From: Rikenellaceae bacterium
Lineage (GTDB): Bacteria > Bacteroidota > Bacteroidia > Bacteroidales > Rikenellaceae
Reading direction: 5' to 3'
Length of the DNA stretch: 35,389 nt
Assembly: GCA_015060015.1 (NCBI GenBank)
Contig: SUZG01000017.1
Coordinates: forward strand, 1 to 35,389
Shown here in pieces: positions 19,621-27,266 of this stretch. Each line of letters begins with the position of its first letter. Position 1 is the first letter of the stretch. The notes under the pieces were generated by a model. That model searched no databases and was not told where the DNA came from. It worked only from the letters and a program-made list of their open reading frames with translations. The position numbers were made by a program, and so were the translations under genes.

Positions 19621-19657
19621 ATTGATTTCAGTAACAACAGATGTGCCAAAACCCATT

Positions 19658-19706
19658 TGTCACACATTACTGACACAACCTTCACCTCCCGACTGACATT
19701 TTGTCA
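19658..19706. promoter_or_regulatory. Paired TGACA/TGTCA inverted repeats upstream of groES
   Basis: Two dyads: TGTCA (19658-19662) with TGACA (19671-19675), spacer 8; and TGACA (19694-19698) with TGTCA (19702-19706), spacer 3. They lie about 100-145 bp upstream of groES and a similar distance from the divergent gene. The arrangement suggests an operator for a dimeric regulator. No such regulator is named here; it is not CIRCE (TTAGCACTC-N9-GAGTGCTAA). Confidence 0.4.
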
Positions 19707-19779
19707 CGCCGATACGACATATTCTGCCGTCAGGGAGAAGAATATGCAATTGCAAGTGCGAAGTTTGCAAAATTATTTC

Positions 19780-19787
19780 TAATTTTG
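19780..19787 (+). promoter_or_regulatory. Heparinase-like gene promoter (-7 box)
   Basis: TAATTTTG matches TAnnTTTG, 20 bp before the ATG at 19808. No clear -33 box at the proper spacing. Confidence 0.5.
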
Positions 19788-19807
19788 GACTTCCAAATAA
19801 ACTTTTT

Positions 19808-21442
19808 ATGAAAAAACTACTTTTTATCGCAATATTTGCCCTGACGGCACTCACTTTTTCACTCTCGGCACAGGAATTATACTCGACAAAGGTTGCTCCG
19901 CACCCACGCCTTCTGCTGGAACGTGGCAACATTACCCGAATGAGAGATTTTGTCGCCAGCCGCGAAAATGCACAACTCATTCATCAGCAACTCATTGCAA
20001 AGGCCGATGCCATGCTCTCGACAACTCCCATTAGCAAGGAGTTGATAGATGCCGGCACGCTTGACGGCGAGCTCTCGCAACGCATATTCACACTCGCCTA
20101 CGCCTTTGTCATGACCGAGAATATGGAGTACTCGCGTCGTGCCGAGCAGGAGATGCTAAACATAAGCCTGCTTAACAAGTGGAACACCGAGAGCCTCGCC
20201 GAGCTGACACTTGCTATGGCGATAGGCTACGACTGGCTGTTTAACACTCTGCCCGTACACTCTCGCAGCATCATCGGAACGGCCCTCTACGAGAAGTGCC
20301 TACGCAACATAACGCAGATAGAAGGCCTTGACGAGGAGTCATTGACAGCCTTTGCGTATGGTGCTCTGGCTACAATGGAGAGAGCCCCCGAATTTTACAG
20401 CGAATTTATCGGAAAGGTGATAGCACACTGCAACACCACCATCCTCGGCAAGGAAGCCTTGAACAGCTTCGCCTACTCGGATTTCGGCACTCTTGCCGAA
20501 GATATCACCGACAAGGTTATGCTCGTGGCAGCATTGCAGTCTGCTCTGGGCAAGGAGTACGGACTGACACTTCCCGAAGGGTTTATGCAGAGTGCCGAGT
20601 ATCTCGATTTTATGGTTTCGCCGGCCGGCGTGACATACGACTCAGAGAATCAGCCATCTACTCCATCCGTAGTGCCCGCAAAATATTGGTTTGCAGCACA
20701 AGCCGACGATGCGTCAGCGGTCGCTACCGACGAGAGATTGCTCAAAGAGAAGAGCCAGATAAAGGAGCAGGAGATGCCTCTCTATATGATTTTTGCGTCA
20801 TCGCTTGACCTCAACCACAAGACTACACGCCCCAATGCGTGGGGCAAGCAGGAGTGGCCCGTATATGTTTACCGCAGTGGCTGGGAGCAGCCTACCGACA
20901 CCTACTTTATCGCCCGAGGCGGCTCATTTGTATATGAGTGCGATGGCGTGCAGTGGGCGACATTCAAGGCCGGAGGCTCACAAGAGAAGAGTTCAGCAAA
21001 GCTCACCGAGAGTTTCTCTTCGTCTTCACGCCGAGGTGCTGTCATTGACCTGGGCGAGGAGTTTGCCAACGGAGTAAAGAGTGCCACACGCACCATTGAG
21101 TTGGATAAGAAGGGTAATCTGACAATCTCAGACCACGTCATCGTTGCCGAGCAGCCGATAAACATAGAGTGGAAGATTGATACCAAAGCCGCAGCCGAGG
21201 TGTCGGGTCCCTCCGCTATCAAGCTGTCGCACGACGGCAAGGATATCTTTATCAAGATGCGATGCAAGGGTCGTTCCAGAACAAGCATACAGCTGGAGGG
21301 CGATATGCAGCGTGTCGGCTTTGTCATCGAGGCGAAAGCCAATCAGGTGCTTGATATCGAGGTTGAGATATCTACGGCCCGAAGCTCTATTCTGAATCGC
21401 ATCGGCGAGAAGTTAAAGGGCAATAAGAGTGGTAGCAAATAG
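19808..21442 (+). CDS. Secreted heparinase II/III-like protein
   Basis: A 544-residue exported protein: signal peptide MKKLLFIAIFALTALTFSLSAQ (cut near residue 21), then an alpha-helical region with family features HPRLLLERGNI (about 32-42) and the tryptophan/aspartate-rich LAMAIGYDWLFNTLP (about 135-149), then a beta-sandwich C-terminal half. This matches the alpha/alpha toroid plus beta layout of heparinase II/III-like polysaccharide lyases. The His-rich GHxHxD-type segment usual at the start of the beta part is not visible (the region reads ECDGVQWATFKAGGS), so lyase activity is doubtful. It is monocistronic, divergent from groES, and no SusC/SusD partner is nearby. Confidence 0.72.
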   Translation: MKKLLFIAIFALTALTFSLSAQELYSTKVAPHPRLLLERGNITRMRDFVASRENAQLIHQQLIAKADAMLSTTPISKELIDAGTLDGELSQRIFTLAYAFVMTENMEYSRRAEQEMLNISLLNKWNTESLAELTLAMAIGYDWLFNTLPVHSRSIIGTALYEKCLRNITQIEGLDEESLTAFAYGALATMERAPEFYSEFIGKVIAHCNTTILGKEALNSFAYSDFGTLAEDITDKVMLVAALQSALGKEYGLTLPEGFMQSAEYLDFMVSPAGVTYDSENQPSTPSVVPAKYWFAAQADDASAVATDERLLKEKSQIKEQEMPLYMIFASSLDLNHKTTRPNAWGKQEWPVYVYRSGWEQPTDTYFIARGGSFVYECDGVQWATFKAGGSQEKSSAKLTESFSSSSRRGAVIDLGEEFANGVKSATRTIELDKKGNLTISDHVIVAEQPINIEWKIDTKAAAEVSGPSAIKLSHDGKDIFIKMRCKGRSRTSIQLEGDMQRVGFVIEAKANQVLDIEVEISTARSSILNRIGEKLKGNKSGSK

Positions 21443-21453
21443 GCTCTGGAATA

Positions 21454-21494
21454 GAATATTGTCATAATATTGACATAATATTCCGATATTTTTT
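21454..21494 (+). terminator. Probable intrinsic terminator of the heparinase-like gene
   Basis: GAATATT-GTCA pairs with TGAC-ATAATATTC (2-nt bulge) and is followed by a run of six T. It lies 12 bp past the stop. The stem contains the same TGTCA/TGACA dyad type seen upstream of groES. Confidence 0.6.
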
Positions 21495-21502
21495 CAAATT
21501 TA

Positions 21503-21534
21503 TTTGCATAAACCGCCAAAACACCTTATATTTG
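21503..21534 (+). promoter_or_regulatory. tRNA-His promoter
   Basis: TTTG (21503-21506), exactly 20 bp, TATATTTG (21527-21534): a perfect Bacteroidetes consensus promoter. Transcription should begin about 25 nt before the tRNA. Confidence 0.85.
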
Positions 21535-21563
21535 CACACCGATTTGGGAGACCAGGTCGATAT

Positions 21564-21638
21564 GGTGGATGTAGCTCAGTTGGTTAGAGTAGAGGATTGT
21601 GGTTCCTAAGGTCGTGGGTTCGAGCCCCATCTTCCACC
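21564..21638 (+). tRNA. tRNA-His (anticodon GTG)
   Basis: Cloverleaf: acceptor GTGGATG (21565-21571) with CTTCCAC (21631-21637); D stem GCTC/GAGT; anticodon loop TTGTGGT with GTG at 21599-21601; T arm GTGGG-TTCGAGC-CCCAT. The extra G at -1 (21564) opposite C73 (21638) is the identity mark of tRNA-His. CCA is not encoded. Two non-pairs occur: T6 with T67 in the acceptor and G27 with A43 in the anticodon stem. It stands alone with its own promoter and terminator. Confidence 0.93.
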
Positions 21639-21649
21639 CTTAAATGTAG

Positions 21650-21680
21650 AAAACGCTTGGAAATCCCAAGCGTTTTTTTT
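21650..21680 (+). terminator. Intrinsic terminator of tRNA-His
   Basis: AACGCTTGG, a short loop and CCAAGCGTT followed by eight T in all, 11 bp past the tRNA. Confidence 0.9.
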
Positions 21681-21724
21681 GTGTCTATGCGTATGTGTGC
21701 AAGCAGACTCCGACATAATACGAC

Positions 21725-21759
21725 AAAAAATGCCCCTCAGCATAAGCCAAGGGGCATTT
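21725..21759 (-). terminator. Intrinsic terminator of the BACON lipoprotein gene
   Basis: On the minus strand ATGCCCCT, a 12-nt loop and AGGGGCAT are followed by a T-run. It lies about 17 bp beyond the stop. Confidence 0.85.
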
Positions 21760-21775
21760 ATCCTTAATTTACAAA

Positions 21776-23881
21776 TTACTCGTAAACAACCTTAATTGCT
21801 GAAATATAAGCACGGCTATTCTTGTCAGTACCCGTAGAAGTAAACTTAACAGAACTTGCCTCACCTACCCAAGAGCCCTTTGTACCATTGATAGTCAAAT
21901 CGCCCTCTGCTGCTGCGATAAAGTTCTGTACAATCTCACCTGCTTTTGCAAATGTAAGCTCAATACCCTTGATTACCTTACCATTTGAAGCAATCACATT
22001 CATAATAGCACCATTCTGATACAAACGTACAGCCATACCTGAATTATAGTATGCAGGAGCAGTACCTGCAGAACCCTTCTCGAATGTAACAGTGATGTTC
22101 TCATCCATAACAAGCTTGGTAACAGCTGTGCTATTTGCCCAACCACACTCTGCCATAACCTTTGAAACGGTTGTGCCATTGCCATCCGCTGGCTCATCAC
22201 CCGGCTCATCGCCCGGCTCGCTTGGTTCACTTGGTTCGTCTGGCTCACTTGGCTCGCTTGGCTCGTCGCCACCGCCCTCGCCCTCGCCGGTAACCTCGAT
22301 TGAAGTTGCGATAATATTGACATCGGTGTCGCGAGTCTGATAGATAGTATAGCCATAAACAGCAACCTTCTTACCGCTGTATGAATCGGGGCACATCTCG
22401 GCAGTAGGATATGAGATAGAGCCCTGGCCATTTGAAGCACCCTCGACCTTGAGGTTCCAGTAATAGCCATCCTTAATCAGCTCACCCTCAACCTTTACAT
22501 ACTTGATATAGGTCTCGCCTGCAGCTGTTGCAGCATAAGCATCGATAGCAGCACCATCCATAACGGTTGCCTCGGGCTGCTTGAATGCATCATCGTGACC
22601 GGTCTTTGTCGCAACGGGATTAGCAATCTGAGGAACATTGCGGTATGCACCCATCTTACCCTCAACCGTCACCTTATCGCCAACTGCCAAACCGGGGTCA
22701 TCACCCTTGTAAGCCAGAATGTAAGATGTGCCGTCGGTCAAGAGGTATGATCTTGCCGAAACAGCCACAACGGTTGACTCCTTAATCTTAACAGCCGAAT
22801 CCTTTGCAGCAGAGATAGCCTCGGTAACGGTAAGTTCCTGTGACTCACCGGGCTGGCTGGGCTCATCACCCGGCTCGTCGCCACCCATCTCGGCACCCTT
22901 TGAAAGGTCGATTGCCTGTGCACCCTCGCCACCAGTGTAGAGAGTAACATCGTCCAGACGATATACAGAAGCAACGTCAGCAACAAACTTAATAGAGAGC
23001 TTCTCGGGAACAGCAGCGAGCTTGAATGAAGCCTTTGCATCGTTCCAAGTACCTGAAATATTATCACCCTCCTCGAAAGAGTACTCTACCTCTGACCACT
23101 TTGTATTGTCACCAGAGATATAAACGTGGAATTCGTTGTATTTGAACGTATTGTCCTCATTCTGATTTATAAACTTCTCCGAGCCAAAAGTCAATACATA
23201 GCAATCCTTATCAGCGGGCAACTTAATATTCTCGATAGTAAAGTGGTTAGGAGTCTTACCAAAGAAGATGTTATTAGCACCAGAGCCCTCGTAGTCAGAG
23301 TAGTCGCTATCAGAATTAGAGTTAGCACGAACAGTGATGTTCTTGTCCGATGTAGAGTAAGATACACCCTCGGCAGCAGAGCCCTTGGGATTAGCATAGC
23401 TTGCATCGAAATAAGGCCAGTAGTTACCCTCCTTCTCTGCCACAACCTTATCGAAGTTGTCGTTGAAAATCTCTGTCTCGGCCTCAATCTCTGTATTCGA
23501 TGCAGACTGCGAAACAGCCAAAGACTTGGTATCCCATACACCCCACTCATAGTGCAAAGCGTGGAACTTAACCACAGCCTCACGCGACTTGCCAGAAGTG
23601 TTCTCGGCTACGGTAATCTTAACGGTCTTGTTACCATTGCCCTTTACGGGTGTTACAGTTACCCAGTTAGCCTCGCCAGGAATCTCTACCTGCCAATCAG
23701 CGTTTGAGGTAACATCAATAGTCTTGCTCTCCTCTGCAATTGTGAAAGAGAGAGTCGCAGCCGAGATCTCAATCTGGGGATCCTCGACCTTGTTAGGCTC
23801 ATCCTCGGTACAGCCTACAAATGCAAACGCAGTTGCAAATGCAAGCACTGTCAGGAATGACTTCCAAAGATTTGTTCTCAT
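21776..23881 (-). CDS. BACON-domain multidomain surface lipoprotein
   Basis: A 701-residue lipoprotein: signal peptide with lipobox FVGC and Cys24, followed by TEDEP, an acidic stretch like the Bacteroidetes export signal for the outer surface. A BACON domain follows (about 36-128, SADWQV-type core SNADWQVEIPGEANWVTV), then a beta-sandwich module (about 135-325), an OB-fold-like module (about 345-530), and a C-terminal beta domain (about 570-701). Two low-complexity Gly/Asp/Glu/Pro/Ser linkers (about 330-345 and 534-566) join them. BACON proteins often bind mucin or glycans, but no catalytic domain is seen and the ligand is unknown. Monocistronic. Confidence 0.82.
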   Translation of the reverse strand: MRTNLWKSFLTVLAFATAFAFVGCTEDEPNKVEDPQIEISAATLSFTIAEESKTIDVTSNADWQVEIPGEANWVTVTPVKGNGNKTVKITVAENTSGKSREAVVKFHALHYEWGVWDTKSLAVSQSASNTEIEAETEIFNDNFDKVVAEKEGNYWPYFDASYANPKGSAAEGVSYSTSDKNITVRANSNSDSDYSDYEGSGANNIFFGKTPNHFTIENIKLPADKDCYVLTFGSEKFINQNEDNTFKYNEFHVYISGDNTKWSEVEYSFEEGDNISGTWNDAKASFKLAAVPEKLSIKFVADVASVYRLDDVTLYTGGEGAQAIDLSKGAEMGGDEPGDEPSQPGESQELTVTEAISAAKDSAVKIKESTVVAVSARSYLLTDGTSYILAYKGDDPGLAVGDKVTVEGKMGAYRNVPQIANPVATKTGHDDAFKQPEATVMDGAAIDAYAATAAGETYIKYVKVEGELIKDGYYWNLKVEGASNGQGSISYPTAEMCPDSYSGKKVAVYGYTIYQTRDTDVNIIATSIEVTGEGEGGGDEPSEPSEPDEPSEPSEPGDEPGDEPADGNGTTVSKVMAECGWANSTAVTKLVMDENITVTFEKGSAGTAPAYYNSGMAVRLYQNGAIMNVIASNGKVIKGIELTFAKAGEIVQNFIAAAEGDLTINGTKGSWVGEASSVKFTSTGTDKNSRAYISAIKVVYE
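22188..22280 (-). repeat. Short tandem repeat encoding the Pro/Ser/Glu linker
   Basis: Degenerate 9-bp and 12-bp units of the kind GGCTCGCTT and GGCTCATCGCCC are repeated about eight to ten times and encode (D/S)EP(S/G) units in the BACON lipoprotein. Such in-frame repeats can change number by slippage and so alter linker length. Confidence 0.7.
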
Positions 23882-23931
23882 AAAAGTTTTAGTTTAAGTT
23901 AAAATTTATAAAATATTTAATTATCGTGCTT

Positions 23932-23962
23932 CAAACCTATTCCGCAATTTACGGACCTCAAA
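23932..23962 (-). promoter_or_regulatory. BACON lipoprotein promoter
   Basis: On the minus strand TTTG (23959-23962), 19 bp, TAGGTTTG (23932-23939): full consensus. The leader is about 45 nt and A/T-rich. Confidence 0.75.
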
Positions 23963-24060
23963 AGTAATGATTTTTATTCACATAAAAATATTTTTTTTGT
24001 ATATTTTATATCGAAAATAGCAACAACCGCTTTTTGCGGACACGATGCACGCCTTGCGAC

Positions 24061-24096
24061 AAAAAAAAGAACGAGAGAACTGTTGCTCTCCCGTTC
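24061..24096 (-). terminator. Intrinsic terminator of rpmI-rplT
   Basis: On the minus strand GAACGGGAGAG and CTCTCGTTC pair and are followed by eight T. It lies about 70 bp past the rplT stop. Confidence 0.85.
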
Positions 24097-24165
24097 GTAT
24101 GGTCGGATGACGGCAGTGCCGACCTCCAACAACTCGTCATCTGCGGTCAAAACCGCCGACAACCG

Positions 24166-24510
24166 CTATTTTACTGCATTAACAATTGCCTCAAATGCCT
24201 TGGGCTCGTTCATTGCAAGGTCAGCCAAAACCTTACGGTTCATAGCGATACCCTTTGCGTTGTACTTACCCATAAACTCTGAATAGGTCATACCATAAGC
24301 GCGAACTGCTGCATTGATACGAGTAATCCACAATGAACGGTATGTTCTCTTCTTAATCTGACGGTGTGCATAAGCAAACTGCAAACCCTTCTCGACAGTG
24401 TTTTTCGCAACTGTCCATACGTTTCCCCTTGAACCAAAGTTACCCTTGGCAAGTTTCAAAACCTTCTTTCTTCTTGCGCGTGACGCAACAGCATTGACTG
24501 AACGTGGCAT
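24166..24510 (-). CDS. rplT: Large ribosomal subunit protein bL20
   Basis: Essential early 50S assembly protein that binds 23S rRNA. At 114 residues it has the long basic N-terminal extension ([19 protein letters not shown]) and the conserved [20 protein letters not shown] segment, here [19 protein letters not shown] (about 53-71). It follows rpmI with a rather long 100-bp gap, which may hold an L20-responsive structure by analogy with other bacteria; I could not identify one with confidence. The usual infC is not beside it. Confidence 0.97.
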   Translation of the reverse strand: MPRSVNAVASRARRKKVLKLAKGNFGSRGNVWTVAKNTVEKGLQFAYAHRQIKKRTYRSLWITRINAAVRAYGMTYSEFMGKYNAKGIAMNRKVLADLAMNEPKAFEAIVNAVK

Positions 24511-24610
24511 AGTAAAATAAGTTTTTGATGGAACTCATAGCGGCGTGATTCTCTCACACTCTTTGGGGCTATTCTGTCCCGGTTAATAAATAAAATTCGG
24601 TGTCGGTCGA

Positions 24611-24805
24611 TTATTTAACCAACAAATTCTTGATCTTTGCCTCATCGGCAGCAGATACAGTTGAAGAGTAACAAAGGTTACGCTTCTGCTTCTTAGTCTT
24701 TTTGGTCAGGATGTGACTGTGATAAGCGTGCTTACGCTTGATCTTACCTGTGCCGGTGAAAGTAAAACGTTTCTTTGCAGCGGCATTTGTTTTCATTTTT
24801 GGCAT
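24611..24805 (-). CDS. rpmI: Large ribosomal subunit protein bL35
   Basis: A 64-residue basic protein with the bL35 signature [21 protein letters not shown] (first 21 residues; KMKTN, KKRF and TGTGK are the conserved parts) and [12 protein letters not shown]. First gene of rpmI-rplT. Upstream there is a promoter and then the terminator of an unrelated lipoprotein, so infC, which usually precedes rpmI, is elsewhere in this genome. Confidence 0.97.
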   Translation of the reverse strand: MPKMKTNAAAKKRFTFTGTGKIKRKHAYHSHILTKKTKKQKRNLCYSSTVSAADEAKIKNLLVK

Positions 24806-24838
24806 TTTCGTAATTGTTTTTTAGTTAAACATAGCGTG

Positions 24839-24846
24839 CAAAGATA
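24839..24846 (-). promoter_or_regulatory. rpmI-rplT promoter (-7 box)
   Basis: TATCTTTG on the minus strand matches TAnnTTTG, 33 bp upstream of the rpmI ATG. Just upstream, at 24848-24866, is a perfect 7-bp dyad GTATTTT-N5-AAAATAC covering the spacer, which could be an operator or chance in A/T-rich DNA. Confidence 0.55.
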
Positions 24847-24878
24847 GGTATTTTTTCTTAAAATACACATATCCGCAT

Positions 24879-24926
24879 AAAAAATATCGGAATTATATGC
24901 CTCAACCGACATATAACCCCGATATT
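24879..24926 (-). terminator. Intrinsic terminator of the unknown lipoprotein gene
   Basis: On the minus strand AATATCGG and CCGATATT form the base, with an inner TTATATG/CATATAA stem, followed by TTTTT. It separates the lipoprotein gene from rpmI. Confidence 0.8.
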
Positions 24927-24949
24927 ATCTGTCAAAAAACCTGCCCCTA

Positions 24950-25627
24950 CTACTCGGCAAAGTGCATCTTCAAAGGCTCGCTTTTGTACTTACCGGCAGT
25001 GGTAACAGTAAACTCGTAGTCACCGGGTACAGCGGGCGTCTTCTCGAAAACAAGATAGAACGTTGAGCCTACGATAGCCTTCTCCTCGTCAGTAAATTCG
25101 GGATAGTGCTTGGTAATACGCACCTTGTCGCTTATCTCGAAGTAGAAAATCTCGTCACGATTCTCACCCAGGAACTGTGCAAATGAGTATATCTGCACCT
25201 TAACAATATCCATCAGCGATGTACCGGCAGGGTGTGCGGCATCAAAATCGCTGCTGCAAGTGAGCTCGATTGAGGGCATCGATTCGGTCAAAGCCGAATA
25301 GTGGAAATATTTGCCGTTAGAGTCATACATAATGTTCCACTCAAAACCCTCGTCGCCATTCTGTGCTGCCATTGCGTTAAACCTTGACACGCTTGACTGC
25401 GAGCCATAACCCGCCTTGGCCAACTCCTGCGACACATACGACTTGGAGTTCTCGGCAGGTGTCATTATCAAAAGATTATCGTCAATTCTCTCTAATTTGA
25501 AAGTCGTGGCATCGACATACTCGTCAATCAGGTGAGTTGAAGCGTACTCATACAGATTGTAATCCTTACCCGAGCAGGCACACATAAACAGCAGTGCCAA
25601 TGCAATAAATAGTTTGCTGTGTTTCAT
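24950..25627 (-). CDS. Lipoprotein of unknown function
   Basis: A 225-residue protein I do not recognise. It begins MKHSKLFIALALLFMCACSG, a lipoprotein signal; Cys18 (with Ala before it) is the likelier lipidated residue, Cys16 the alternative. The mature part is mixed alpha/beta with no obvious catalytic motif. Its last 30 residues (PGDYEFTVTTAGKYKSEPLKMHF) look like the final strands of an Ig-like fold. It is monocistronic, with promoter box TACCTTTG upstream and a terminator downstream. Composition is like that of its neighbours, with no sign of recent transfer. Confidence 0.8.
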   Translation of the reverse strand: MKHSKLFIALALLFMCACSGKDYNLYEYASTHLIDEYVDATTFKLERIDDNLLIMTPAENSKSYVSQELAKAGYGSQSSVSRFNAMAAQNGDEGFEWNIMYDSNGKYFHYSALTESMPSIELTCSSDFDAAHPAGTSLMDIVKVQIYSFAQFLGENRDEIFYFEISDKVRITKHYPEFTDEEKAIVGSTFYLVFEKTPAVPGDYEFTVTTAGKYKSEPLKMHFAE

Positions 25628-25661
25628 AAATTTACAAATTCATTAATTAGTCAAAAAAAGT

Positions 25662-25669
25662 CAAAGGTA
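25662..25669 (-). promoter_or_regulatory. Unknown lipoprotein promoter (-7 box)
   Basis: TACCTTTG on the minus strand matches TAnnTTTG, 34 bp upstream of the ATG. No clear -33 box at 19-21 bp. Confidence 0.5.
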
Positions 25670-25762
25670 GTTAAATCGGTTGGCTTTTATTGGCTTCAAA
25701 ACCTAACTTCCTATCGCAAATATACTAATTTTATTGTTATTACAATAACTATGGCTTAACTT

Positions 25763-25794
25763 TTTGCGATTTTGGCATTAAATATATACCTTTG
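25763..25794 (+). promoter_or_regulatory. Promoter of the LolD-type ATPase operon (near-leaderless)
   Basis: TTTG (25763-25766), 20 bp, TACCTTTG (25787-25794): full consensus. The -7 box ends 5 bp before the ATG at 25800, so the mRNA should begin at or within a few bases of the start codon. The in-frame GTG at 25794 begins inside the -7 box and so cannot be the start from this promoter. Confidence 0.75.
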
Positions 25795-25799
25795 TGGAT

Positions 25800-26450
25800 A
25801 TGATACAAGCACTGAACATACATAAAAGCTACGGCTCGTTAGAGGTTTTGAAGGGCGTTTCGCTTGACATCAAGCGAGGCGAAGTGGTATCCATTGTCGG
25901 ACAGAGTGGTGCCGGCAAGACTACACTATTGCAGATTTTAGGCACTCTGCTCCCTATGGACAGCGGCTCGCTACGCATTGACGGCGAGGATGTTGGGCAG
26001 TTTGGCGACGACCATCTTTCGGACTTCCGCAATCGCCGTATAGGCTTCGTTTTTCAGTTTCATCACCTGCTGCCGGAGTTCACTGCGTTGGAGAATGTGA
26101 TGATTCCCGCCCTGATAGCAAAGCGTAACCGCCACGAGGTGGAGCAGGAGGCTATGAAACTGCTTGAAATGATGAATCTGAAAGAACGCACCACACACAA
26201 GCCGAGTGCCTTGTCGGGTGGCGAGCAACAACGTGTAGCCATTGCCCGTGCGTTGATAAACCACCCTGCCCTGCTTCTGGCTGATGAGCCTTCGGGAAAC
26301 CTCGACTCACAAAATCGCAACGAGATACACTCGCTGTTCTTCCGCCTGCGTGAAGAGCTGGGACAGACAACAATCATCGTGACGCACGATGACGAGCTGG
26401 CATCTATGGCCGACAGGAAAATAACGATGCGTGACGGAATGATTCTATAA
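25800..26450 (+). CDS. ABC transporter ATP-binding protein, LolD/MacB type
   Basis: A 216-residue ATPase of the family that powers lipoprotein sorting (LolCDE) or MacB-like export. Walker [10 protein letters not shown] (34-42), signature LSGGEQQR (137-144), Walker B LLLADEP (157-163) and the D-loop NLD (166-168) are intact; the [24 protein letters not shown] stretch (about residues 75-98) is typical of LolD. No permease gene lies beside it, so it probably works with a LolC/E-like permease encoded elsewhere. The ATG at 25800 is fixed by the promoter. First gene of a run with the TIGR02757, methyltransferase and rhodanese genes, with a 14-bp gap to the next. Confidence 0.9.
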   Translation: MIQALNIHKSYGSLEVLKGVSLDIKRGEVVSIVGQSGAGKTTLLQILGTLLPMDSGSLRIDGEDVGQFGDDHLSDFRNRRIGFVFQFHHLLPEFTALENVMIPALIAKRNRHEVEQEAMKLLEMMNLKERTTHKPSALSGGEQQRVAIARALINHPALLLADEPSGNLDSQNRNEIHSLFFRLREELGQTTIIVTHDDELASMADRKITMRDGMIL

Positions 26451-26464
26451 CCCACTGAAGAGAG

Positions 26465-27235
26465 ATGCAAAAAGAGCAATTGAAGGAGCTATTGGAGCTG
26501 CTTCACGACAAATACAATCGTCAGGAGTTTATCGAACCCGACCCTATCAGCATTCCGCACTCGTTCACCGACAAGGCCGACCGCGAGATAGCCGGATTCT
26601 TCGCCTCTACCATAGCGTGGGGCAATCGCAAGGCCATTGTGAAGAGTGCCCGACGAATGATGCTCTATATGGATAATTCGCCTGCCGACTTTGTTCGCAA
26701 CGCCTCCGACAAGGAACTTGCCACATTGCAGAGTTACGTTCATCGCACCTTCAACGGGCAGGATTTTACCGATTTCACACTCGCCATACGAGGCATAATG
26801 GAACGCTTTGGCGGCATTGGCGACTACTTTGAGGGCGAATACGAACGTACGGGCGACCTTGCTGCGGTATTATCGTCGTTCCGCCGCGAGTTCTTCTCGT
26901 GCGAGCATAACCCGCACTGCGAAAAGCACCTGTCAAGCATCGACAAGGGAGCTGCCTGCAAGCGGCTGAACATGTACTTGCGTTGGTTTGTACGCCACGA
27001 TGAGAGAGGTGTGGACTTCGGTCTTTGGCGAAAGATTCCGATGTCGGCACTCTATCTGCCACTGGACGTACATACGGGCAATATGGGGCGTGCGTTGGGG
27101 CTACTCCACCGAAAGCAGAGTGACTGGAAGGCGACGGTGGAGATTACCGACAGCCTGCGGGAGTTTGACGCCAATGACCCCGTACGATATGACTATTCGC
27201 TGTTTGGTGCGGGCATAGATGGATTTCTTAAATAG
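26465..27235 (+). CDS. TIGR02757 family protein (DUF2400)
   Basis: A 256-residue soluble protein of a conserved Bacteroidetes-rich family of unknown function. Recognised from the N-terminal helix LKELLELLHDKYNRQEFIEPDPISIPH, FFASTIAWGNRKAIVKSARRMM (about 44-65) and the C-terminal PLDVHTGNMGRALGLL and DPVRYDYSLFGAGI segments. The all-helical pattern and the conserved HTGN and RYDYSLFG motifs recall HhH-type DNA glycosylase folds, but I would not assign an activity. It lies 14 bp after the ABC ATPase. Confidence 0.85.
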   Translation: MQKEQLKELLELLHDKYNRQEFIEPDPISIPHSFTDKADREIAGFFASTIAWGNRKAIVKSARRMMLYMDNSPADFVRNASDKELATLQSYVHRTFNGQDFTDFTLAIRGIMERFGGIGDYFEGEYERTGDLAAVLSSFRREFFSCEHNPHCEKHLSSIDKGAACKRLNMYLRWFVRHDERGVDFGLWRKIPMSALYLPLDVHTGNMGRALGLLHRKQSDWKATVEITDSLREFDANDPVRYDYSLFGAGIDGFLK

Positions 27236-27266
27236 AAGATTTTTCAATTTCTCAAAGAGCAGTGCT

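Noticed and set aside
19562..19807. CIRCE heat-shock operator before groES
   Set aside because: I searched for TTAGCACTC-N9-GAGTGCTAA and close forms and found none; only the TGACA/TGTCA dyads are present.
25794..25799. GTG at 25794 as the start of the LolD-type ATPase
   Set aside because: The GTG begins inside the -7 box (25787-25794), upstream of any start site that promoter would give. The ATG at 25800 matches the family N-terminus.
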